From SAR324 cluster bacterium (GTDB lineage: Bacteria; SAR324; NAC60-12), in the NCBI GenBank assembly GCA_015231825.1, contig JADGAV010000001.1, positions 1 to 64,000 of the forward strand: 64,000 nt of DNA, written 5' to 3'. Below the pieces are notes generated by a model that worked only from the letters and a program-made list of their open reading frames with translations, had not been told where the DNA came from and did no database searches. Shown here one piece after another: positions 34,396-46,169 of the stretch. The translations under genes and the position numbers were made by a program. Every line of letters starts with the position of its first letter. The first letter of the stretch is position 1.

Positions 34396-36855
34396 TCATG
34401 CGGCATCAGAATTTGCTCCAGTCGGCTTTTTTCTGAAATCTCCAAAATAAAAAATGACCGCAGGAAGTATGATTAGATCGGCCAGCAATGCGACCAGAAT
34501 GATGATTCCTCCAAATAAACCAAAATAGATATTGGGAACGAAACTGGATAACATCAGTACTGTGAAACCGCAATAAAGGATAATAGAAGTGAAGACGATG
34601 GCCCGTCCGGATTCGGTCAAAGAAAGATGCATCGCCTGTTTTCTCTCGTGACCAGTCCTTCTGTTTTTGGCATATCGGGACATCATGTGAATGGTGTCGT
34701 CCACCGCTATTCCAAAAGTCACTGCTGCAATGATCATTGTGCCGAAGTCCAGGGTATTTCCCATCACATGCATCACCCCGCCCGCAAAAAGAATCGGAAA
34801 AATGCTCGGAATCAGTGAAAGGAATCCATATTTAATGGACCGTAGCAAGGCAAAAAAGCAAAGTATAATAATTCCGATTGCCAGGGAAAAAGATCGCACC
34901 AAACCTTGCTGGATATAGGTATCCATGTTGTTGAACAGGATCATATTACCAGTTTCTTCAACTTTCAGCTTAGGGAAATTTTTTCTTTGATATTCCATTA
35001 CCTGGTCAATTAATATTTTCAATTTGGCGGTTGACATGTTGTGAACCCTAATGGAGAGTCGCATGTAGCGATAGTCTCCAGTTTTGAGATCGGTGAGATC
35101 TTCTTCAGGGCTGCCGTTTTCATAAAGGAGGAGATATTGGGCCACCAGACCCCGGGTTGCCTCACCTTGATCTTCCGGGATCCGGTACTCCGAGGGATCA
35201 TCATTGTGCAAAGACTGATTCATTTTTCGAATATAATTCAAAATCGAATTGGCTTTTCCCATTTCTTTCAGACTTTCGAGATATTCCTGAAAGGCAAGGG
35301 CTTCTTTAAGAAAATCAAGATCTTTTACTCCATCTTCCTTCCCGCTATCGATCATGAGTTCCAAGTTGATGCCGCCTCCATAGTTTTTGTCAAAATATAC
35401 GATGTCCGTGCGCATCGGGGAGCCTTCCTTGAAATAATTCACAAAATTCGCGTCCACTTTCAATTGGGCGGCAATCAGAAAACTCATGCCCATCAGGATG
35501 AAACTGAAAAGGCTGATGGATTTTCGGTATTTGTAGGTGAAAGGTGTCAGGTTCGCCGTAATTTTGGCAACATAACCGTGTTCAGAAATACGTTTCGGGG
35601 TCCTGCTTCCTCCCTTGACAAAAGAAAGCAGGGCAGGCAGGGTTGTCACTGAAATCAGAAATGCGATAAAGACTCCGATAGCGGCAATATATCCGTATTC
35701 CTGCAACGGTTTCAAATTGCTGATGGAGATGGATAGAAAACCGGCAGCGGTTGTGAATGAAGTGTTAAAACAGGGGATCCAAAGAATTTGTATCGCTTCT
35801 TTGGCTGCTTCCTTCGGAACTCGGCCCTTGGCGCGCATTTGATAGAAATCCGTGATGATATGAACGGCGTCCCCAACTCCAACCGCCACCAGTAAAGTAA
35901 TGATTCCGATATTGAGAACATTGAAGGCAAATCCAAGATAACCCAATGCCCCGACAACGCTTAAAATGGATCCAATAATGACGACAAAAGGAAGCAGCGT
36001 TCCTGCAATTGTCCGGAAAGAAATGAACATAAAGACGAGAATCAAAACCAGCATCAACGGCAATGTCGTAGAATTGTCTTTCTCTGTGTATGATAAAAAC
36101 TGTTCTGTAATTAAAGGGTTGCCCATCAATCGAAATTGAAATCCTTGTGCTTCAAATTTGTTTTCCTTTATGAAATTCCGTGTTTCCTGGACGATCTTGA
36201 CCAGATGATCACTGCTGTTTTTTATGTGAAGAATTCGAGCTGAAATCAAGGTGTGCTGCAAATCCCCGGTGATTAAAAACCCGTGCACCAGAGCTTCTCC
36301 TGACATGATGTTTGCCATCCTCTGATAAGTTTCTGGGCGCTCGTCCAGCTCTTCAACATCTTCAATCAAGTCGTCTGTGACCAATGCGTCATCCGCGCTA
36401 TGGATGTATTGATATTTGGAAAGGGAAGCGACTTTGGTTACGAATTCATGATCTTCAAGAAACTCGGTGAGCTTGTGGATCATCTCCAAAGTTTCCTTGT
36501 TGAACAGGTCTTTATCCTGTTCTCGCGCTTCGATTCCCACTAAGAGATATTCGTTGTCCCCAAACCGTTCTTTGAGTAAATCAAAACGCAGCAATGCCGG
36601 ATCATTCGCCAAAAACCACATCTCATTGGAGTTGTCAAAATACAACCAGCGCTCATCAAAATTTTCCTCTAAATTGCTGTTTCCTTCATATTGATCGTTG
36701 CTTTCCCGGGACTCTTGCTCTGCTTTGAGACCCTGATATTCAATCGTCTTGTAAATGGGGAAGACCGCAATCATAAGAGCGATCATGCTCAACACCAGAA
36801 CGAGAATTCTTTTTTCAATGACAAACTCTGACCAGGCAGCAATGAAGGCTTTCAT
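34396..36855 (-). CDS. RND-superfamily (MMPL-like) exporter
   Basis: An 819-residue predicted exporter of the RND superfamily. There is one N-terminal membrane helix (about 16-36), a large periplasmic loop (about 37-265), a bundle of helices (about 268-420, including VGVGDAVHIITDFYQM), a second helix and periplasmic loop, and a second bundle (about 640-805) with FGIAVDDTIHMMSRYAK. The Asp pair in the bundles matches the proton-relay positions of this family. The type is the actinobacterial MMPL/HpnN-like one used to move lipids or hydrophobic compounds. A partner membrane-fusion or outer-membrane protein is not adjacent. The start ATG has only a weak AGAGAT upstream. It is divergent from the 990-residue protein. 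Confidence 0.88.
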   Translation of the reverse strand: MKAFIAAWSEFVIEKRILVLVLSMIALMIAVFPIYKTIEYQGLKAEQESRESNDQYEGNSNLEENFDERWLYFDNSNEMWFLANDPALLRFDLLKERFGDNEYLLVGIEAREQDKDLFNKETLEMIHKLTEFLEDHEFVTKVASLSKYQYIHSADDALVTDDLIEDVEELDERPETYQRMANIMSGEALVHGFLITGDLQHTLISARILHIKNSSDHLVKIVQETRNFIKENKFEAQGFQFRLMGNPLITEQFLSYTEKDNSTTLPLMLVLILVFMFISFRTIAGTLLPFVVIIGSILSVVGALGYLGFAFNVLNIGIITLLVAVGVGDAVHIITDFYQMRAKGRVPKEAAKEAIQILWIPCFNTSFTTAAGFLSISISNLKPLQEYGYIAAIGVFIAFLISVTTLPALLSFVKGGSRTPKRISEHGYVAKITANLTPFTYKYRKSISLFSFILMGMSFLIAAQLKVDANFVNYFKEGSPMRTDIVYFDKNYGGGINLELMIDSGKEDGVKDLDFLKEALAFQEYLESLKEMGKANSILNYIRKMNQSLHNDDPSEYRIPEDQGEATRGLVAQYLLLYENGSPEEDLTDLKTGDYRYMRLSIRVHNMSTAKLKILIDQVMEYQRKNFPKLKVEETGNMILFNNMDTYIQQGLVRSFSLAIGIIILCFFALLRSIKYGFLSLIPSIFPILFAGGVMHVMGNTLDFGTMIIAAVTFGIAVDDTIHMMSRYAKNRRTGHERKQAMHLSLTESGRAIVFTSIILYCGFTVLMLSSFVPNIYFGLFGGIIILVALLADLIILPAVIFYFGDFRKKPTGANSDAA

Positions 36856-37057
36856 AGGGATCTCTTTTTATTGAAAATTAATTCACAGGGGAGACGTTGT
36901 CGCAGCGATTCTGTTGTCAAGTCTCAAGGCATGGCTCAATGTACTCATCTTGGGCAAGTGTTTCGGGAGGTACTCAGAAACAATATATCGAAGATTCAGT
37001 AGAAATGACGAGCGGAAAATGCTAATGATTAAGGATTAATCTACTTTATTTGTAAGA

Positions 37058-40030
37058 ATGGAAAACATGTCTGATAAGAAAAAAATTCCCGTTGTGACTC
37101 CAAAAAGTGAATTTTCAGAGAAATTGCTTTTTCAAAATGCAGGGGATCTGTTTCAAAAACTTCTTCTGGAAACCATCACCACTCCATCTTTGTTAACCCT
37201 CATCAAAAGCAATTTGCGGAATTTTCAAGGGTTTCAAAAATCGTTGGAAAGTCAGCTTCAGAAATGTGCAGCTGTTAAGGAATTTAGAAAAATTTTTCAG
37301 CAACTGGAAGGGCGGGAACTGTTGCAGGAACTGTTCTCAGAAGACGTGACCTTGACATTTTCCCTCGTTGGAGCAATGAGAAAATCTACAGCATCCACTC
37401 AGGAAAATGTGAAATCTTATGAAGAGTCCCTCATGCTGATGCTGATCGTCATCAATCACTATTATGGGTTTAAATCCAAGGGGAAAATCAAATTCAATAT
37501 TCTTGTCAATTCCTTGTTTCTCCAGGGAAAAGAGCGTTTGAGTCAATTTGAGGAAAAGCTTCTTCAAACAGTGCAGACGGAATCCGAGGTGGATTTTCCT
37601 GTAAAAATGAAACAATGTTTCGGGGATATTAAAGAGGCCTTGTTTTTTCCTCAAGGTATCGATCTCAATGATGAGCTCCTTTTGCTTCATTTGAAATGTC
37701 TTTTGGCAGTACGGAAAATTTTTTTGGAATATCTCCTCAACTTTTTTTCCGTCCTTCAGATACTGGATACCCGCACCGGCAATGAAAAGGTCGGAATCAT
37801 TTGCATTGAAAAAGCAGAAGTCCTTTTTTCTCCGGTGCTCTCAGAGGTTCAGGAAGAAATTGAACAGTTTCGCAGCAAGCATCAGAAAAAATTGGAATCT
37901 TCCTATGATCCCGGGGAAACAAAAGAAGAAGACAAGCTCAAGCTGTGGTTTGATTATTTGGATATCTATTTTGAACATGATCCAGAAATTCGAAAACTGA
38001 AACTCTACGTGAGTACATTAGCCGAGTCCGAAATAGCAATCTGGGCAACACTGATGAATATTCGATTTAGGGATTTTCCCGCAATTTTGAAGGAAATTGA
38101 AGCAATTAAGCAAGCACCGAAGGACTATCGCGGGATTCATAGTTTTGCAGTTCTCGCTTATCAGAAAGTCCCTGCCATCCAGCGAAAAATCAAAGAAGGC
38201 ATGAAAATAATTGAGAGCCTGCAGGGGCGCTTTCATGGCTTCGTCAAATCAATCAAGTCCAAAAAGGGGATGGATTATGTTCCCAATTATTCTGATGTTT
38301 ACAATTTGTTTCACACGCTTCAGGAAGGACGAGAAGGAAGCAGTTTTTTCCGAGATGATGACACAACTTTTGTAAAACGCAGTGACAATCAATCTGCAGA
38401 AATGAGGCTTTTTGCCAAATTGTCGACGCGCAAACAGGAAACGTTTCTGGCGCTGGTACTGACGTCCGTAAAAAATCCTTCCTACGTGAGGAGCATAGCC
38501 TGGCAACTTTTTCACCATAAAGATACGAGCCTCTTTACTAAATTTGAGAATTATCTTTCTTATCAAAAATCAAAATCGGAAGATGTTGAACAGATTATTG
38601 CTGCGTTTTCTCTTGTCACCCAACAGGCGGAATCTGAGCTTGACGCGCAAATGGATGCGAAACAGAAGGAGATTCAGGAGGAAAAGAAAAATCAGGAATT
38701 TGAGAAAAAAATTGATCAGTTAAAACGCGCCAAAGGGCAATTTGCAGGAGTAATCCTGGCTTCAGAAGATCATGCTAAAACGACTGAGGCCAAAAAGAAA
38801 AGAGAAGAATTGGATAAATACTATGAAGCGCGTGGAATCAAAAGATTGACTTCTGATAAACTTGAAGACTATTTGAAAGAAAGACGGGCCAAATTTCAGA
38901 AATATTTGGAAGAGATGCGTGAAAAACGCAAGATCATGAATAAAAAACAATTGAAGGTCTCTGAATCTACGGAATCTTTTGCAAATGCAGAACTTAATAT
39001 TATGGAAAAGCTTTCCCCTAAAGGTTCGGACGAATCTGGAGGTGCGATTGTCAGCCTGGATTCGGAATCTGTTGACAAGTTTGAAAAAGAAACCATAGAA
39101 GCTTTAGAAGGATACAATGAGAGCTGTCCGGCTCACGGTGAATATAAATCTGAATATTTTGAAAACCGGAAAAACGAAATCAGAGGGATGCTGCACAATC
39201 TGAGAGAACAGGTTCAAGACCAAGCGATTGAAGGAGACGTTGCGGTTCGGATCATGGATAGTGTCCACGATCTAATGAATTCAGTTGAACAAACGATGCA
39301 GAACCTGGCAAAGGATCTTCCTGAAGATGCTCATCAGAAATTAAAAGTAATTCTTGAATCGGAAGAAAAACTCTTCAACGAAATGATGGAAAAAGAATTC
39401 GAAATTGAAGTTCGTGGAAACAAAACTTTATATAAACTCAAAGCATTCATTATTTTGCCGATTTTTTCCAAACAAAAAATTTTAGCTGTTGAAGCATTGC
39501 AGTTCACCAAAGGTAATGAGTTGAGTAGTGCAGAACTGAAATCCCTTGAAAATTTTCTTTATTTCCGGTCCGCTTTGGCCGGGATGGAGCCTATGGATAT
39601 TCAGGCAAAGGATGGCGGCATTCAGATGGTCAAACTTGCCAATTATTTGTGGTATGAATCTTTGCTGTACGAAACGATCTCTTTTAAATTCGGCAAAGAA
39701 ATTGAAAAAATCACTCTACAGGATTTGTACAATCTTCCCCTCAAACCAGAGGGTGAAAAGAAGTTCGCCCAGCACACTGCATTGGTGGAGAAAATTTTGA
39801 CTGAAACCCAGGACAGCAGTGATGAAGATTTCAAGGAAAGGATTATTCGGGATATTAAAAACAAGAATTTTGAAATCAATCTGTCCAGTCGATATCGGCA
39901 ACACAATCAAACATTTGATCTTTTTCCGGGAGGAAATTTTGAAGAAAAGGTTTTTATTAAGGTGATTGAATGGTATCGTGTTCGAAAGGAAGATCAGAAG
40001 ATCAATTACTATGCAAGCAAAAGCAGATAA
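37058..40030 (+). CDS. Large helical protein of unknown function (paralogue 2)
   Basis: A 990-residue soluble protein with no recognised family and no signal peptide. Residues 1-520 are mainly helical with acidic and Phe/Leu-rich stretches. A charged, coiled-coil-prone central part (about 520-660) has long Lys/Glu runs, and an acidic region follows (about 660-770). The C-terminal part (about 850-980) contains ITLQDLYNLPL, FAQHTALVEKILTE, SDEDFKERI and FEEKVFIKVIEWYRV. That order matches the C-terminal part of the 756-residue protein at 27522-29792. Starts at 37058 and 37067 are both possible, neither with a strong ribosome site. It precedes the F420 genes by 32 bases but shares no visible link with them. 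Confidence 0.72.
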   Translation: MENMSDKKKIPVVTPKSEFSEKLLFQNAGDLFQKLLLETITTPSLLTLIKSNLRNFQGFQKSLESQLQKCAAVKEFRKIFQQLEGRELLQELFSEDVTLTFSLVGAMRKSTASTQENVKSYEESLMLMLIVINHYYGFKSKGKIKFNILVNSLFLQGKERLSQFEEKLLQTVQTESEVDFPVKMKQCFGDIKEALFFPQGIDLNDELLLLHLKCLLAVRKIFLEYLLNFFSVLQILDTRTGNEKVGIICIEKAEVLFSPVLSEVQEEIEQFRSKHQKKLESSYDPGETKEEDKLKLWFDYLDIYFEHDPEIRKLKLYVSTLAESEIAIWATLMNIRFRDFPAILKEIEAIKQAPKDYRGIHSFAVLAYQKVPAIQRKIKEGMKIIESLQGRFHGFVKSIKSKKGMDYVPNYSDVYNLFHTLQEGREGSSFFRDDDTTFVKRSDNQSAEMRLFAKLSTRKQETFLALVLTSVKNPSYVRSIAWQLFHHKDTSLFTKFENYLSYQKSKSEDVEQIIAAFSLVTQQAESELDAQMDAKQKEIQEEKKNQEFEKKIDQLKRAKGQFAGVILASEDHAKTTEAKKKREELDKYYEARGIKRLTSDKLEDYLKERRAKFQKYLEEMREKRKIMNKKQLKVSESTESFANAELNIMEKLSPKGSDESGGAIVSLDSESVDKFEKETIEALEGYNESCPAHGEYKSEYFENRKNEIRGMLHNLREQVQDQAIEGDVAVRIMDSVHDLMNSVEQTMQNLAKDLPEDAHQKLKVILESEEKLFNEMMEKEFEIEVRGNKTLYKLKAFIILPIFSKQKILAVEALQFTKGNELSSAELKSLENFLYFRSALAGMEPMDIQAKDGGIQMVKLANYLWYESLLYETISFKFGKEIEKITLQDLYNLPLKPEGEKKFAQHTALVEKILTETQDSSDEDFKERIIRDIKNKNFEINLSSRYRQHNQTFDLFPGGNFEEKVFIKVIEWYRVRKEDQKINYYASKSR

Positions 40031-40062
40031 ACGAATGCTGAATTTGAAAATTCAAAAACGAA

Positions 40063-40737
40063 ATGGATAAAAAACTTTCTACTCTGGCCATCCTTGGAGC
40101 AACCGGAGCCTTGGGCAAAGGACTGGCATTACGTTGCACCAATGCAGGATACCCTGTCATTATTGGATCGCGTTCAGCGGAAAAGGCGCAAAAGTCTGCA
40201 GATGAATTGAACGAACAGACCGGACTGAACAAAGTGAGCGGCTTGGACAATCGAAGTGCGGCAGCGGCAGCAGAGATAGTCATTCTTACTGTTCCATTTT
40301 CCAATCAACGGGACATTCTTGAGGTGACGCGCGAAGAGTTGCAAGGAAAAATTTTAGTGGATGCCACCGTCCCACTCATGCCCCCCAAAGTTCGGACCGT
40401 GCAACTACCGCCGGAAGGCTCTGCGGCAAAAGCCGCTCAAGAATTTTTGGGAGAAGGAGTCAGAGTGGTTTCCGCGTTTCAAAACGTTGCCGCTGACCAT
40501 ATGCGGGATACAGAGCATGAGATCGATTGTGACATCCTTGTCTGCGGAAATGACAGCGATGCTCGTGAAGTAGTGGTGCAGTTGATTCAATCCATTGGAA
40601 TGCGCGCCTGGCATGCTGGCCGGATTGCTAATTCCGCTGGAACTGAAGCTTTGACTTCTCTGTTGATCTTTATCAACCAACGCTACAAAATCGATGGTGC
40701 AGGATTTCGAATTACAGGAACACCTGCCAGGACATGA
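40063..40737 (+). CDS. npdG: NADPH-dependent F420 reductase
   Basis: A 224-residue protein of the F420:NADP oxidoreductase family. The NADP-binding loop is ILGATGALGKGLALRC followed by VIIGSRSAEKAQ, with Ser and Arg for the NADP phosphate. The conserved VDATVPLMPP and SAFQNVAADHM also match. It moves hydride between NADPH and F420. There is no clear ribosome site before the ATG. cofD and cofC follow directly on the same strand, which supports an F420 role over other Rossmann reductases. The upstream partner that makes the F420 chromophore (FO synthase) is not in the window. Confidence 0.88.
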   Translation: MDKKLSTLAILGATGALGKGLALRCTNAGYPVIIGSRSAEKAQKSADELNEQTGLNKVSGLDNRSAAAAAEIVILTVPFSNQRDILEVTREELQGKILVDATVPLMPPKVRTVQLPPEGSAAKAAQEFLGEGVRVVSAFQNVAADHMRDTEHEIDCDILVCGNDSDAREVVVQLIQSIGMRAWHAGRIANSAGTEALTSLLIFINQRYKIDGAGFRITGTPART

Positions 40738-40770
40738 CGGTTTTTGGTCTGGGATATTCATATAAATTGT

Positions 40771-41778
40771 ATGGCTCTTGATGCTCAGAAAACGGGATAT
40801 TCTATTGACGAAGAAATTCCACCACGCGTCATTGCCCTGTCCGGGGGAATCGGCGGCGCCAAACTAGTACTGGGACTTTCTAACATAATTCCTGACGAAT
40901 CACTGCTGGCAGTTGCAAATACCGGGGACGATTTTGAACACCTCGGACTCTCGATCTCTCCTGATATTGATACTTTGACTTACACCCTGGCGGGGATCAA
41001 CAACCAGGAAATGGGTTGGGGCCGTGCTGGCGAAACCTGGACTTTTATGAAAGCTCTGGCCAGTCTCGGTGGAGAGAACTGGTTCAATCTGGGAGACGGC
41101 GATCTCGCTATTCATATTGAACGGACCCGCCGCCTGGCTGCCGGTGAGAGTTTGACTTCAGTCACCCGCACTTTTGCCAAACGCCTTGGCATTTCAGTAC
41201 AGATTCTTCCAATGACCGATGATCCGGTTCGCACTATTGTGCAGACAGAAGAAGGGGAGATGGCATTTCAGCATTATTTTGTCAGAGAACGATGCCGACC
41301 AGTTGTGATCTCATTCAATTTTGAAGGTGCCGAATCAGCGCACGTCAATCCAGAAATAATTAAAGCGTTGAGCGATCCTGCCTTGAAGGCGATTGTCATT
41401 TGTCCATCCAATCCGTTTATTAGTATTGATCCGATACTATCAGTTCCAGGGATGCGTGAAGCCCTCAGGAAAAGCGCGGCTCCTGTGCTTGCGGTTTCTC
41501 CGATTGTTGGTGGTCAATCGATCAAAGGGCCGACGGCAAAAATGATGATCGAATTGGGTTTGCCCTCTGCTGCTCTTTCAGTTGCAGAACACTATAAAAA
41601 TGTAATCGACGGTTTTATACTCGATCGCGTGGATGAAATGTACAGTGAAGCTGTAAAAGGAATGGGAATTGCGGTTCAAGTGAGCAATACTCTCATGAAT
41701 AGTATGGAGGACCGTGTCCAGCTAGCGAAGGAAGTTCTGAAATTTGCGGACGGATTACCTGGAAAAAAGGAGTTCTGA
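40771..41778 (+). CDS. cofD: 2-phospho-L-lactate transferase
   Basis: A 335-residue CofD-family enzyme. Motifs are IALSGGIGGAKLVLGL (about 22-37), NTGDDFEHLGLSISPDIDTL (about 52-71), PMTDDPVRTIVQT, and CPSNPFISIDPIL followed by SPIVGGQSIKGP. It attaches a phospholactyl (or phosphoenolpyruvyl) group to FO to give F420-0 or dehydro-F420-0. The frame is open from a TTG at 40744, but the ATG at 40771 is nearer the conserved start; neither has a good ribosome site. Its stop is directly followed by the cofC start codon. Confidence 0.92.
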   Translation: MALDAQKTGYSIDEEIPPRVIALSGGIGGAKLVLGLSNIIPDESLLAVANTGDDFEHLGLSISPDIDTLTYTLAGINNQEMGWGRAGETWTFMKALASLGGENWFNLGDGDLAIHIERTRRLAAGESLTSVTRTFAKRLGISVQILPMTDDPVRTIVQTEEGEMAFQHYFVRERCRPVVISFNFEGAESAHVNPEIIKALSDPALKAIVICPSNPFISIDPILSVPGMREALRKSAAPVLAVSPIVGGQSIKGPTAKMMIELGLPSAALSVAEHYKNVIDGFILDRVDEMYSEAVKGMGIAVQVSNTLMNSMEDRVQLAKEVLKFADGLPGKKEF

Positions 41779-42417
41779 ATGTGGGCTGTCGTACCGGCCA
41801 AGGACCCTGCTGATGCAAAGCAGCGCTTATCCTTCGTCTTAAACAATGAGCAACGAAGGAAGCTCTTTCGAGCGATGCTTGAAGATGTCGTGGAGGTCTT
41901 GTTGAAGGTTCCTGCTTTGGACGGTTTGATGCTCGTTTCACGCAACACAGATGCCGAATGGCTTGCCGAACAATATGGCGTGCGTTTGCTTCATGAAAAG
42001 GAAAACAAGGGACACACTGCCGCTGTGTCCTTTGCAGCACGTGTTTTAGGGGCCGAAGGGGCGACGGGAATCTTGCAGCTGCCGGGAGATGTTCCGATGG
42101 TCTCTGTTGATGAAATCGAGCAGGTGATGGCTGCCCATGGAGCAGCACCTGCGGTGACCATTGTTCCTTCTCGTGATAAAAAAGGGTCCAATTGTGTCCT
42201 CTGTTCTCCTCCTGAAGTGATGCCGCTCACCTTTGGAGAAAACAGTTTTTACCCTCACCTCACTGTGGCTCGAAATCATGGTTTGGAACCTCGTGTGTTG
42301 GAGATGCCGGGAATAGGTCTCGATATTGACACAGCAGATGATCTTCGGAAGCTGCTGGCTCTCAATGCCGACAATCGAACCGGCCGTTTTCTTCGGGAAA
42401 ACAGCTTACGTTTATAG
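41779..42417 (+). CDS. cofC: 2-phospho-L-lactate guanylyltransferase
   Basis: A 212-residue nucleotidyltransferase of the CofC family: WAVVPAKDPADAKQRL at the N-terminus, LQLPGDVPMV (metal Asp near 98), and FGENSFYPHLTVARNHGL with GIGLDIDTADDL near the C-terminus. It makes the GDP-activated phospholactate or phosphoenolpyruvate that CofD uses. It begins on the base after the cofD stop, so the two are coupled. A third of the pathway (cofE glutamyl ligase and FO synthase) is missing here. The next gene, nnrU, converges on it. Confidence 0.92.
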   Translation: MWAVVPAKDPADAKQRLSFVLNNEQRRKLFRAMLEDVVEVLLKVPALDGLMLVSRNTDAEWLAEQYGVRLLHEKENKGHTAAVSFAARVLGAEGATGILQLPGDVPMVSVDEIEQVMAAHGAAPAVTIVPSRDKKGSNCVLCSPPEVMPLTFGENSFYPHLTVARNHGLEPRVLEMPGIGLDIDTADDLRKLLALNADNRTGRFLRENSLRL

Positions 42418-42435
42418 TTGGATTTGGTATAGAAA

Positions 42436-42999
42436 TCACCCCGTCGACATAACTGATACTCCGAAGAGATACGGATGGAGAAAAAGAAATACTCCATAAA
42501 CAAGAAGTGCCATACCTGCAATCTTACCGTCTTTGCTCATAGGAAGCGACTCATTTGATTTTGACGATCCTCTTTGATTGGCAGACCACATCCCGAATAA
42601 AGAGTAGATGCCAAATCCGCCAAACAGGATAAGAGAGGCCAGATCGCCATTAGCTGACAAATGTACTGCTGCCCAAAGGGTCACTCCCCAAAGCATGGGG
42701 TGCCGGGTTATGCGTTTGATATTGCTGGGCATATGAGCGGCAGCCAGCAGGTAAAACGCAAGTGGCATGAGTGTCATGGCCAAATGGCGTCCCCAAACAG
42801 GAGGATTCCAAAGAGGAATAAAGGAAGCGTTTGATTTGCCGACGATGATCAGAATCAATCCGACAAAAGAAGCGAGCGCAAACAATGCTCTGTATTTTTT
42901 TTCTCCCCACTGCTCAATCCATTGATTTCGCAGTGAAGGTTTGGCAGGAATAAGGTGAATGGCAACAAAAACGGCAATTCCAAGAATCAGGAGCAACAT
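42436..42999 (-). CDS. NnrU-family membrane protein
   Basis: A 187-residue integral membrane protein with five or six hydrophobic helices. It carries the NnrU pattern: LILGIAVFVAIHLIPA at the start, IQEQWGEKKYR-type loop (WIEQWGEKKYRALF here), WGRHLAMTLMPLAFYLLAA and ITRHPMLWGVTLWAAVHL. NnrU was named for nitrite/nitric-oxide reductase regulation, but the family is broad and some members act in isoprenoid (carotenoid) isomerisation. Function here is unknown. The ATG at 42999 has GAGG six bases upstream and is preferred over the TTG at 43011. A fair promoter precedes it. Confidence 0.88.
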   Translation of the reverse strand: MLLLILGIAVFVAIHLIPAKPSLRNQWIEQWGEKKYRALFALASFVGLILIIVGKSNASFIPLWNPPVWGRHLAMTLMPLAFYLLAAAHMPSNIKRITRHPMLWGVTLWAAVHLSANGDLASLILFGGFGIYSLFGMWSANQRGSSKSNESLPMSKDGKIAGMALLVYGVFLFLHPYLFGVSVMSTG

Positions 43000-43360
43000 A
43001 GCAAGCCTCAATTATTATATTGATGAAAAATTCGATGAATGATGAGGGATTTTATCTTTTTAACGCCATCAAATCAATATTATTGAATTTTTCATTATAA
43101 AACATCTATGTCATGGGTCCAAAAACTTTAGAGGTGCTATACTTTCCTCAGAAAGGCATTGTTTGTCAAATTGAGTGCCTCCATTGGGTAATCTCACCTT
43201 CCTTCAGAGAAAGGTCCTATCCTCTTCAAGGAATTGAACAGGCAGTGATTCCTGTGCTGATACTTAAAATATCGGGAGGAAGAGATGCTGCTTATAATTT
43301 TTTAGAAAAATTGATGAAAAATGTCTGTTTTACTGTTGTCCTGAACAGGAGAAGATTCCT
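43000..43360. other. Divergent intergenic stretch
   Basis: There are 361 bases between nnrU (minus) and the esterase (plus). The left part is AT-rich and holds the nnrU promoter. A frame from 43113 to 43364 overlaps the esterase start by four bases (ATGA), but has no ribosome site or recognisable protein and is not called. The esterase ribosome site ACAGGAGAAG lies at the right edge. Confidence 0.4.
43049..43077 (-). promoter_or_regulatory. Sigma-70-type promoter candidate for nnrU
   Basis: On the minus strand TTGATT (43077-43072, four of six consensus bases) is followed after 17 bases by TAAAAT (43054-43049, five of six). Transcription would start near 43042, about 40 bases before the ATG. 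Confidence 0.4.
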
Positions 43361-46163
<2,803 letters not shown>

Positions 46164-46169
46164 GAGAAT

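Noticed and set aside
35041..35652. 203-codon plus-strand frame opposite the RND exporter
   Set aside because: It lies wholly within the exporter gene on the other strand and has a shadow-type composition.
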